Shown here: positions 54,354 to 62,027 of the stretch, piece by piece | Layout of the letters: each line of letters opens with the position of its first letter | Numbering within the stretch: position 1 is the stretch's first letter | DNA from: Bacteroidetes bacterium HLUCCA01 | GTDB taxonomy: Bacteria > Bacteroidota > Rhodothermia > Balneolales > HLUCCA01 | Length of the DNA stretch: 64,000 nucleotides | Direction of reading: 5' to 3' | Assembly (NCBI GenBank): GCA_001314545.1 | Contig: LIHN01000001.1 | Location: forward strand, 526,180-590,179 | Position numbers and translations under genes: made by a program | Notes under the pieces: model-generated | Told to the model about the DNA's origin: nothing | The model's input: only the letters and a program-made list of their open reading frames with translations | The model's database searches: none

Positions 54354-55340
54354 TTACCATTTCAGATACAGCGACCCGGCCGTGAACCCGCCACCGAATG
54401 CCGACAGTATCAGATTATCACCACGTTGCAATTTGTCTTTCCAGTCATACAGACACAGCGGAATGGTAGCCGCGGTGGTGTTGCCATAAAACTGGATATT
54501 AGACATCACTTTATCATTACCAACCCCCATACGCCGGGCAGTAGCATCAATAATGCGCTGATTAGCCTGATGCGGTACCAACCAGGCTACATCCCCGGGT
54601 GCGAGCTGATTACGCTCCATAATTTCAAGGGAGATGTCGGCCATTGCTTCGGTAGCTTTTTTAAAAACGGTCTTACCGTCCTGTGTGATATAATGCATGC
54701 GGGCTTCAACAGTTGCATGACTGGATGGATAACGACTGCCTCCCCCTTTCATGCAAAGCAGCTCATCTTCGTCACCATCGCAGCGCTGAATGAAGTCCAT
54801 CACACCGGTACCATCGGTCGTTCCCTCGAGAAGTACCGCGCCGGCTCCGTCACCAAAAATTATGCAGGTCGCGCGGTCGGTATAGTCAATGATGGAGCTC
54901 ATTTTATCCGCACCTATGACCAGCACACGCTTATACCGGCCACTCTCAATCATCATCGCACCGGTCGACAGGGCATAAACAAAACCGGAACATGCTGCGA
55001 GGATATCATAGCCAAACGCATTCACAGCGCCGAGTCGTTTTTGAACGAGGCAGGCTGTTGCCGGGAACATATAGTCCGGAGTAACGGTGGCAACAATTAC
55101 GGCATTTACGCTTTCGGGGTCGACATTTGCAGCCTGAAGGGCCTCTTTTGCCGCTTCAACTGCCATATACGAGGTAGCTTTTTCCGGATCCTTGAGAATG
55201 CGGCGTTCGGATATGCCCGTTCGGGTTCGGATCCACTCGTCGTTAGTTTCAACAAGTTTTTCAAGATCAGCGTTGGTCAGTTTGTCATCGGGCAGATAAT
55301 GCCCGACGGAAACGATTCGCGCTTTGAGAGCAGAAGACAT
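54354..55340 (-). CDS. fabH: 3-oxoacyl-[acyl-carrier-protein] synthase III
   Basis: Starts fatty-acid synthesis by condensing acetyl- or branched acyl-CoA with malonyl-ACP. The 328 residues have C117 in DILAACSGFVYAL, a histidine in VPHQANQRIIDA and an asparagine in YGNTTAATIPL. The N-terminal TNDEWIRTRTGISERRI is diagnostic. Primer preference (acetyl or branched) cannot be read directly. It lies 11 bp after plsX. Confidence 0.97.
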   Translation of the reverse strand: MSSALKARIVSVGHYLPDDKLTNADLEKLVETNDEWIRTRTGISERRILKDPEKATSYMAVEAAKEALQAANVDPESVNAVIVATVTPDYMFPATACLVQKRLGAVNAFGYDILAACSGFVYALSTGAMMIESGRYKRVLVIGADKMSSIIDYTDRATCIIFGDGAGAVLLEGTTDGTGVMDFIQRCDGDEDELLCMKGGGSRYPSSHATVEARMHYITQDGKTVFKKATEAMADISLEIMERNQLAPGDVAWLVPHQANQRIIDATARRMGVGNDKVMSNIQFYGNTTAATIPLCLYDWKDKLQRGDNLILSAFGGGFTAGSLYLKW

Positions 55341-55351
55341 AGGTGTTATTT

Positions 55352-56338
55352 TCAGTTCAGATAAGATACAATCTTATCGTTTACCTGATGTTCAACCATT
55401 TTGACTGCGTTGAAAATCATATTCTTTATGGCCAGTGGTGTACTGCCACCATGGCCAACAAGGCTCACTCCATTTACACCCAGGAAGGGTACACCACCCA
55501 CGGCCTGGTAGTCGAAGGGAGCAAGCGCCTGCTTAAGTACACCCAATGCGGGTTTGATAGAGTCAGCCGAAAGGCTGCTGCTCTGTGCGGCCTGCTGAAT
55601 GAGCAGCTGCAGCGCAGCGGGAATAGATTCCCCGAATTTCAGCAGCATGTTGCCGGTAAATCCGTCACAAACATAAACATCGGCCTTGCCGAACAAAATA
55701 TCCCGGCCTTCGATGTTACCGACAAATCTCGGGTGATTCTTGAGAAGCTCGTGGGCTTTTCGGATGATTTCAGTACCCTTTTCTTCCTCTTCTCCCACGT
55801 TAAGAAGACCGATTCGCGGCTCTTCGACACCCATAACCTCACGTGCATATACCTCGCCCATTTTGGCGAACTGAACCAGAAATTCAGGTTTGACTTCCAG
55901 ATTGGCTCCCACATCAACCATCAGACGGAACCCTTTTGTAGTCGGATAAACGGTAGAAATGGTGGGTCGGAGTACTCCCTGGAGGCGACCCAAAATAAAG
56001 GCCGATGCAGCAAGCAGTGCTCCGGTATTGCCGGCACTGACAAAAGCATCACATTGCTTTCTGGCATGCAGGGTCAGCCCTACCGGTATGGATGCCTGGG
56101 GCTTGTTTTTAACGGCTTGTGCCGGGGCATCATCCATGGTAATAATGTCAGGTGCATTAAATACCTGTACACGATCGCCCGTGTACCCTTGCTTGCTGAG
56201 CTCCTCGCGGCATACCTGTTCGGGACCTATTAACAGAATTGTAATGTCCGGATTTTCCTGTACAGCCTGGATAGCTCCGGCTACAGGGTTTTGAGGGTAA
56301 TGGTCACCGCCAACGGCATCAACAGCAATAGTAATCAT
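55352..56338 (-). CDS. plsX: Phosphate acyltransferase PlsX
   Basis: Converts acyl-ACP to acyl-phosphate for phospholipid synthesis. The 328 residues begin ITIAVDAVGGDHYPQNPVAGA, followed by DAFVSAGNTGALLAASAFIL, VDVGANLEVKPEFLVQFAKMG and VCDGFTGNMLLKFGE, all conserved in PlsX. The ATG is at 56338. It lies between rpmF and fabH in the classic rpmF-plsX-fabH-fabD order. Confidence 0.97.
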   Translation of the reverse strand: MITIAVDAVGGDHYPQNPVAGAIQAVQENPDITILLIGPEQVCREELSKQGYTGDRVQVFNAPDIITMDDAPAQAVKNKPQASIPVGLTLHARKQCDAFVSAGNTGALLAASAFILGRLQGVLRPTISTVYPTTKGFRLMVDVGANLEVKPEFLVQFAKMGEVYAREVMGVEEPRIGLLNVGEEEEKGTEIIRKAHELLKNHPRFVGNIEGRDILFGKADVYVCDGFTGNMLLKFGESIPAALQLLIQQAAQSSSLSADSIKPALGVLKQALAPFDYQAVGGVPFLGVNGVSLVGHGGSTPLAIKNMIFNAVKMVEHQVNDKIVSYLN

Positions 56339-56361
56339 TGTATTAAATGATAATACCTGAG

Positions 56362-56541
56362 TTATGATTTAACTTCGAGAACCTGCCGGCCGCGGTAGTA
56401 TCCGCAGGCACCGCAAGCTGTATGCATTTTGTGCACCGCGCCGCAGTTTGAACAGGTAGCCAGCGTAACCGCATCAATTTTATGATGGGTTCTGCGTTTG
56501 TCACGGCGTGACTTGGATGTCTTACGTTTAGGATGTGCCAT
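56362..56541 (-). CDS. rpmF: 50S ribosomal protein L32
   Basis: A 59-residue ribosomal protein at the exit region of the large subunit. It begins MAHPKRKTSKSRRDKRRTHH and carries a four-cysteine zinc ribbon: C30 and C33 in CSNC, C43 and C46 in CGAC. It ends GYYRGRQVLEVKS. The ATG at 56541 and TAA ending at 56362 were read by hand. Its place between the DUF177 gene (9 bp) and plsX (23 bp) is the usual one in bacteria. Confidence 0.97.
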   Translation of the reverse strand: MAHPKRKTSKSRRDKRRTHHKIDAVTLATCSNCGAVHKMHTACGACGYYRGRQVLEVKS

Positions 56542-56550
56542 TGCTAAAAA

Positions 56551-57057
56551 TTAGTTTTTGCTGGAATTGTCTTTGAGTGCCCGAAGTGCCTCCCAACGTG
56601 GGTCTATGGCATTGCGTTCACCCTCAACATGGTTAAAGTCTTGTAAATTACCGTATTCATCGTAATAATCCGGATGAATTCTGCGTACCGGCACAGACAA
56701 CAACACCGTGTCTCTTACCTCGGCTGCTATATCCAGTATATTGGCCGAAAACTCAAGGCGACGTACCGCTGTCTGTTCGTCTTCTGATTCAAAATCAGCC
56801 GACTCTTTGAACAATACACTATAATCACCACGAAGCGGCGACCAAAAATCCCTCAGGGAGCGGTCACAGCGAAGCTGAACCTCCCCTTCTACAGAAAAAT
56901 CAACTTCAATCATTGCCTCCCTGCGAATAAACTGAATTTCAACTACCAGATCGCGCAAGGCAAATTCGGCAATGTCCAGTTCATCTGCTGTTAGAAACAC
57001 CCTGGATTGCGATGAACCTTTGGGTAATTCGTTGATTCTGAATTGAAGCTTATTCAT
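56551..57057 (-). CDS. DUF177 (YceD) family protein
   Basis: A 168-residue member of the YceD/DUF177 family, which in other bacteria and plants is linked to 23S rRNA accumulation. The recognisable features are the central LRCDRSLRDFWSPL region (the family's CxRCL-like site), the acidic block FESEDEQ, the RDTVLLSVPVRRIHPD strand, and the C-terminal IDPRWEALRALKD. It sits directly upstream of rpmF, its standard neighbour. The exact biochemical role is not established. Confidence 0.9.
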   Translation of the reverse strand: MNKLQFRINELPKGSSQSRVFLTADELDIAEFALRDLVVEIQFIRREAMIEVDFSVEGEVQLRCDRSLRDFWSPLRGDYSVLFKESADFESEDEQTAVRRLEFSANILDIAAEVRDTVLLSVPVRRIHPDYYDEYGNLQDFNHVEGERNAIDPRWEALRALKDNSSKN

Positions 57058-57097
57058 AGTGTATAGCCTACAAAAATACTATAAATTCCACCTAAAC

Positions 57098-57757
57098 TCA
57101 AGAATTAGAAAAAAGACCGAACATTCGTTGCTCAATGAGTGAAATTACGGCACCCAGGTCTTCCTTATCATTGACGAAATCCAGCTTATCGGTTTCAATA
57201 ACCAGCTTTTCGTACGGATAGCGGTCAATCCAATCTTCATAGAGTACGTTAAGCCGCTCCAGGTAATCGATCCGGATGGAACTTTCATAATCGCGGCCCC
57301 GCTGCTGTATCTGACGTACGAGGGTGGGCACATTGGCTTTCAGGTAAATCAGCAAATCGGGCGGACGCAGATAGTCACTCATTTCAGTGAACAAAGCACG
57401 GTAATTCTGAAAATCGCGCTCGCTCATCAGGTTCATTTCATACAGGTTCCGGGCAAATATTTCAACGTCTTCGTAGATAGTCCGATCCTGAATGAAACTT
57501 TGGCGGTCACCAAACATCTCCTTCTGGTTGCGGAACCGTGCGGAGAGGAAATAAATCTGCAGATTAAAACTCCATCGCCTCATATCTTCATAGAAATCAG
57601 GCAGGTAGGGATTGTCATCTACCGACTCATAATAAGCCCTCCACTTGAAATGACGCGAGAGAAGCCCCGTCAATGAAGATTTTCCGGCGCCGATATTTCC
57701 GGCAAGGGCGATGTAACGGAAGGTATCTGTATGCGCATTTACATTGGTCGCATCCAT
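57098..57757 (-). CDS. Deoxynucleoside kinase family protein
   Basis: Phosphorylates deoxynucleosides for nucleotide salvage (deoxyadenosine, deoxyguanosine or deoxycytidine kinase type). The 219 residues have the P-loop at 20-27 (GNIGAGKSS), YESVDDNPYLPDFYEDMRRW for base binding, and QDRTIYEDVEIFA, the DRS-like motif. The lid-type arginines lie in RQIQQRGRDYESSI. Substrate specificity cannot be read from sequence. The ATG overlaps the pgi stop by one base. Confidence 0.92.
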   Translation of the reverse strand: MDATNVNAHTDTFRYIALAGNIGAGKSSLTGLLSRHFKWRAYYESVDDNPYLPDFYEDMRRWSFNLQIYFLSARFRNQKEMFGDRQSFIQDRTIYEDVEIFARNLYEMNLMSERDFQNYRALFTEMSDYLRPPDLLIYLKANVPTLVRQIQQRGRDYESSIRIDYLERLNVLYEDWIDRYPYEKLVIETDKLDFVNDKEDLGAVISLIEQRMFGLFSNS

Positions 57758-59052
57758 CAGGCATTTTCCTTTCCGAGAAGCTTGAACATGGCTTTTTTGT
57801 AGTCCTCAACTCCGGGCTGATCAAATGGATTCTCACCCAGATTGTACACATAGACGGCTGTTGCCAGTTCGAAGAAGAAGATGAGTGCTCCCAGCGATGA
57901 CTCCGAAACTTCCGGTATATGCAGACTTATGACCGGAACGCCCCCCTCATGGTGTGCCTGTCGGGTACCCTGATAGGCTTTTGTATTAATATCATGAACA
58001 GAACGACCCGCAAGGTAGTTCAATCCGTCATAGTTATCATCATCGTAAGGCAATATCGCATCTGAATGTGTTTTATCAACAACCAGGAACGTTTCCAGCA
58101 TATTCCGTTCACCATCCTGTACCATCTGGCCGAGACTGTGAAGATCGGTTGAGTACGCATGCACCGCAGGGTACAATCCTTTATGGTTTTTACCTTCACT
58201 TTCTCCGGTTAGCTGCTGCATCCAGCCCCCGAACGACTTCAGCGCAGGTTCGAAGCTGGCATTGATATCAATCCGATACCCCGCCGTATACAATGCGTGG
58301 CGTATAGCCGTGTACTTCAGCAGGGTTTCAGGGTCGCTGCTCACACGTTCATATTCAGATACAGCGCCGTAAAACAATTCACGGACGTCCAGACCGGCAA
58401 CGGCGATGGGAAGCAACCCGACGGGAGTCAGTACGGAGAACCTTCCTCCGATGTCATCGGGGAGTACAAATTTACGATAGCCTTCAGCCTGGATGATTTT
58501 ATTGAGCGCTCCCCCACCGGCGCTGGTAGTAGCCGTTATGCGCCTGGCAGCCTCCGGTCCATAGGTCTGTTTCATCCAGTCACGCAGTATACGGAAGGCC
58601 AGTGCGGTCTCGGTTGTGGTTCCCGATTTTGAAATCACATTCAGGTACACACTTTTGGGTTTGCCTTCCCGGTTTGGCTGTGACAAATAGGCTGCCAGTT
58701 CATTCAGATACCGGGCGCTCATGTGATGGCCGGCGTACACGATTTCAGGACCCTTACCCGGAAAAAAAGGACCCAGTGCATCAATGACGGCCCGGGCGCC
58801 CAGATACGAGCCGCCGATACCACACACGATGAACACATCGGCATCCTCCCTGATCGTTCGTGCCAGTTGCTCAATTTCTCCCAAAAGTGCGTCATTGGGA
58901 GATTTGACGATATCCACCCATCCGGTCCACTCCGGACCCTTACCCGTTTTATTGAAGACATCCTGCAATGAGGCCTTGCTCGTATGCAGTGCGTGCTCCA
59001 GACTTTCTGCCTGAACAAAAGTTTCAGCAGAAGTTGTATTCAGTTTAATCAT
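57757..59052 (-). CDS. pgi: Glucose-6-phosphate isomerase
   Basis: Interconverts glucose-6-phosphate and fructose-6-phosphate. At 431 residues it is the shorter Bacillus-like form, not the roughly 550-residue E. coli form. Motifs: VCGIGGSYLGARAVIDAL, VISKSGTTTETALAFRIL, TTSAGGGALNKI, DDIGGRFSVLTPVGLLPIA and QGTRQAHHEGGVPVI with the catalytic region. It lies one base after pfkA and overlaps the kinase gene by one base, grouping upper glycolysis with deoxynucleoside salvage. Confidence 0.96.
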   Translation of the reverse strand: MIKLNTTSAETFVQAESLEHALHTSKASLQDVFNKTGKGPEWTGWVDIVKSPNDALLGEIEQLARTIREDADVFIVCGIGGSYLGARAVIDALGPFFPGKGPEIVYAGHHMSARYLNELAAYLSQPNREGKPKSVYLNVISKSGTTTETALAFRILRDWMKQTYGPEAARRITATTSAGGGALNKIIQAEGYRKFVLPDDIGGRFSVLTPVGLLPIAVAGLDVRELFYGAVSEYERVSSDPETLLKYTAIRHALYTAGYRIDINASFEPALKSFGGWMQQLTGESEGKNHKGLYPAVHAYSTDLHSLGQMVQDGERNMLETFLVVDKTHSDAILPYDDDNYDGLNYLAGRSVHDINTKAYQGTRQAHHEGGVPVISLHIPEVSESSLGALIFFFELATAVYVYNLGENPFDQPGVEDYKKAMFKLLGKENA

Positions 59053-59053
59053 A

Positions 59054-60031
59054 TCAGCTCAGGGTTTTTGCCAGTTCAAGCAGTTCATAATTGATACTTT
59101 TCTTCTTCGACCAGGTATTCTTGATCGGGGTAATTTTCACCTCGCTGTTTATAACACCGACCATGGCATTAGTATGGCCGTCTACAAGTGCGTTAACAGC
59201 GGCATACCCCAGTCGGCTGGCTAATACTCTGTCACGGGCTGTAGGCGTACCGCCACGTTGAATATGACCCAGAATACAAACCCGCATTTCGTATTTGGAG
59301 TAATCTTCCTTGAGATCCTCACCAAGCTTGAAAGCTCCGCCGGTCTCGCCGCCTTCGGCTACAATAACCAGGCTGCTTCTGCGCTGGGCTCGAAATACTT
59401 CGTTGAGATTGGATTTAATATCATCCAGATCGTTGAGGGTCTCCGGCAGAATGATCAGTTCAGCGCCACTGGCAATACCGGTTTCAAGAGCGATAAACCC
59501 GGCTTCCCGGCCCATTACTTCCACCAGAAACAATCGTTCGTGTGCATCTGCAGTATCACGTATTTTGTCGATGGCTTCCATTGCCGTATTCAGGGCTGTA
59601 TCGTAGCCAATAGTTTCATCGGTTCCGGAAAGGTCGTTATCAATAGTACCCGGAATTCCTACAATCTGAATGCCGTGTTCCTCGTTGAGTTTGGTTGCAC
59701 CCTGGAAGGTACCGTCGCCACCAATAGCCACAAGTGCATCTATACCGGCTTTCCTGATGTTTTCAGCCGCTTTGACACGACCTTCAGGCGACCTGAACTC
59801 CTCGGAGCGGGCAGATTTAAGGATGGTACCTCCCTGCTGGATGATATTGGAGACGGATGAGCTGTCCATATCCACAAAATCCCCTTTTATCATACCCTGA
59901 TATCCGTAGCGAATACCAACTACAGCCAGATCGTTGGCCCGGGCCGTGCGAACAACGGCCCTGACAGCCGCATTCATTCCTGGTGAGTCCCCTCCACTTG
60001 TAAAAACTCCGATTCTTTTGATCGTTTTCAA
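59054..60031 (-). CDS. pfkA: ATP-dependent 6-phosphofructokinase
   Basis: Commits fructose-6-phosphate to glycolysis. The 325 residues carry IGVFTSGGDSPGMNAAVRAV, AIGGDGTFQGATKL (ATP site) and IVGIPGTIDNDLSGTDETIG with the catalytic aspartate. VEVMGREAGFIALE and LGHIQRGGTPTARDRVLASR follow. The residues after GGDG fit the ATP-dependent rather than pyrophosphate-dependent type. The start codon is TTG at 60031: reading upstream in frame I meet a TGA before any ATG. It opens a minus-strand block that continues to rnc and beyond. Confidence 0.96.
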   Translation of the reverse strand: MKTIKRIGVFTSGGDSPGMNAAVRAVVRTARANDLAVVGIRYGYQGMIKGDFVDMDSSSVSNIIQQGGTILKSARSEEFRSPEGRVKAAENIRKAGIDALVAIGGDGTFQGATKLNEEHGIQIVGIPGTIDNDLSGTDETIGYDTALNTAMEAIDKIRDTADAHERLFLVEVMGREAGFIALETGIASGAELIILPETLNDLDDIKSNLNEVFRAQRRSSLVIVAEGGETGGAFKLGEDLKEDYSKYEMRVCILGHIQRGGTPTARDRVLASRLGYAAVNALVDGHTNAMVGVINSEVKITPIKNTWSKKKSINYELLELAKTLS

Positions 60032-60178
60032 TGGTATAAATGTTATGTTTACAGTTTTGTATTTTAAGCCGTTGTTTCAGGCAGGCTACAGGTCAGATAA
60101 CAGCACAATCGTTGAAATAAGCCTTAAAAATGCAGAAAAAACCGTTCACCTGTAAATTTTTTATCACAAAAACTCAGC

Positions 60179-61204
60179 ATGTCGGCAAACGCCACCCAAA
60201 ATACTACTAAATCCGACCAAAATCGAACTGAACCGGTAAAACTGAAAGACATACAGGCCCCCATTGCCGACAGCTTGCTTGAATTCAGAACCTATTTCCG
60301 TAAAGCGGTCAAATCTGACGTTTTTCTGCTCGACCAGCTGGTAGGTTACCTGCTTAAAACCAAAGGTAAGGAGCTTCGTCCTGCCCTGGTGTTTCACACA
60401 GCCCGTATTTGCGGGGGGATTAATGAACGAACCTACATTGCAGCAACCATGATTGAATTGCTGCACACAGCCACCCTGATTCACGATGATGTTGTAGATG
60501 AAGCCGATGAACGCCGTGGTTTGTTGTCTATTAATTACATATGGAAAAACAAGGCCAGTGTTCTGCTGGGAGACTTTTTGCTGGCCAAAGGACTGCTGGT
60601 AGCCCTGAACCGCAACGAATTCGGGTTGCTGAAGGTAGTCTCAGAGGCCGTCCGGAAAATGAGTGAGGGCGAGCTCAGGCAGCTGAAAGCCTCAAAACTG
60701 CAGAACATGACCGAGGAGCGCTATTTCAAAGTCATCTCAGAAAAAACAGCGAGCCTTATATCGGCCTGCTGTGAGTGCGGTGCCGTAAGTGCAACGGACG
60801 ATGAAGCGCAACACGTGGCCTTGCGAAATTTCGGGGAAAATCTGGGCATTGCGTTTCAGGTACGCGATGATCTTTTCGACTACGGTACCGATGATGCCGG
60901 CAAACCGGCTGCCAACGACATTAAAGAGCGGAAGATGACGCTGCCGTTTATCTATGCCCTCTCGCGTGTTCCCTTCTTTAAACGCAGAAGCATGCGCCAG
61001 CTCTACAAGAAAAAGAACAAGTCCGAGGCTGAAATCAACGCTATCATTGCCTTTGTTCAGGAAAACGACGGCATACGCTATGCCCATGCAAAAATGCAGG
61101 AGTATACCCGGAAAGCTCGTGAAAACCTGCAGGTGTTCCCGGTCAGTGCAGAACGCAGTACACTGGAAAGTTTTCTGGATTTCGTAGTAACACGAAAAAA
61201 ATAG
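60179..61204 (+). CDS. Polyprenyl diphosphate synthase (long-chain)
   Basis: Makes the prenyl chain, most likely the menaquinone side chain, by adding isopentenyl units. The 341 residues carry the first aspartate-rich motif D103-D104-x-x-D107 (LIHDDVVDEADERRG), GKELRPALV, and the second motif D230-D231-x-x-D234 (VRDDLFDY). There is no bulky aromatic immediately before the first motif, fitting a long product, but chain length is not certain. The ATG is at 60179. It lies divergent from pfkA (147-bp gap) and 3 bp before the LpxH-like gene. Confidence 0.92.
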   Translation: MSANATQNTTKSDQNRTEPVKLKDIQAPIADSLLEFRTYFRKAVKSDVFLLDQLVGYLLKTKGKELRPALVFHTARICGGINERTYIAATMIELLHTATLIHDDVVDEADERRGLLSINYIWKNKASVLLGDFLLAKGLLVALNRNEFGLLKVVSEAVRKMSEGELRQLKASKLQNMTEERYFKVISEKTASLISACCECGAVSATDDEAQHVALRNFGENLGIAFQVRDDLFDYGTDDAGKPAANDIKERKMTLPFIYALSRVPFFKRRSMRQLYKKKNKSEAEINAIIAFVQENDGIRYAHAKMQEYTRKARENLQVFPVSAERSTLESFLDFVVTRKK

Positions 61205-61207
61205 CCC

Positions 61208-62011
61208 ATGACGGGATGCTCCACCAGCGGAAAAATGCAGCTGCTACATGCGCCGACGGTGTTTGTAAGCGATGTGCATCTGGGTTGCAGCGATGTTCAT
61301 ACCAACGGCCTGCTGGAACGTGATTTTCTGGAATTATTGCGCTGGTGTGAGCGGGAAAACACCCAAATCGTGTTGCTGGGAGACATATTTGACTATTTTA
61401 TGGCATATCCCGGCTACATCCCTGTAATTTCCCGTGCTGTACTGACCTGGTTCGAGGGGTATCACCAAAGAACCGGCGTGAAAACATTGTATGTGACCGG
61501 AAATCACGACAACTGGGACTTCGGGTACTTTGATTCTGTTGGCTTTGATACCGAACATGAATACAGGATACTGCAAACACAGGACGGCCTGCGTGTCATG
61601 ACCTTTCATGGTGATGGTCTGAGTGATCCCGCATTCCGATATCCGCGTCCGATTGTACACCGCCTGCTTCGAAATCGTATGTTTACCACAGGGTTCCAAC
61701 TTTTCACCTCAGGCCGGACCGGTAACGGGGCCATGGAGTGGTTCTCTGCGAGAAGCCGACGTAACGACAACGGCGGGGAGCTGGAAGCAAAAGCACTGGA
61801 CGCAGCAGCCGCTCGATTTCTGAGTGAAAAACGGGCAGAAGTTGTACTTTGCGGCCACCATCATCGGGTACGAAAGCAAAATTTCTCCGGCTTGCAGTAC
61901 ATGAATACCGGCGCCTTTTTTGTTGACCGCTCGGCATGCCTGTACACTAAGGGCGACTTCCGACTCGTTAGATGGGATGGTGCCGTGAAAACGCTGTTGA
62001 CCTTAACATGA
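61208..62011 (+). CDS. lpxH: LpxH-like UDP-2,3-diacylglucosamine pyrophosphatase
   Basis: Calcineurin-fold metallophosphatase expected to make lipid X in lipid A synthesis. The 267 residues show the metal ligands in the order of LpxH: D22 and H24 (SDVHLG), D59 (LLGDIFDYF), N99 and H100 (VTGNHDNWD), a histidine in MTFHGDGL, and the CGHHHR pair. RYPRPIVHRLLRN is like the LpxH lid region. The assignment as LpxH rather than a related phosphatase is likely but not certain. It starts 3 bp after the prenyl synthase gene, and a penicillin-binding protein follows. Confidence 0.85.
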   Translation: MTGCSTSGKMQLLHAPTVFVSDVHLGCSDVHTNGLLERDFLELLRWCERENTQIVLLGDIFDYFMAYPGYIPVISRAVLTWFEGYHQRTGVKTLYVTGNHDNWDFGYFDSVGFDTEHEYRILQTQDGLRVMTFHGDGLSDPAFRYPRPIVHRLLRNRMFTTGFQLFTSGRTGNGAMEWFSARSRRNDNGGELEAKALDAAAARFLSEKRAEVVLCGHHHRVRKQNFSGLQYMNTGAFFVDRSACLYTKGDFRLVRWDGAVKTLLTLT

Positions 62012-62027
62012 TTGAACACGCTGAAGG

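Noticed and set aside
54426-56233. Long plus-strand frames (312 and 296 residues) across fabH and plsX
   Set aside because: Both are shadows of well-conserved minus-strand fatty-acid and phospholipid genes.
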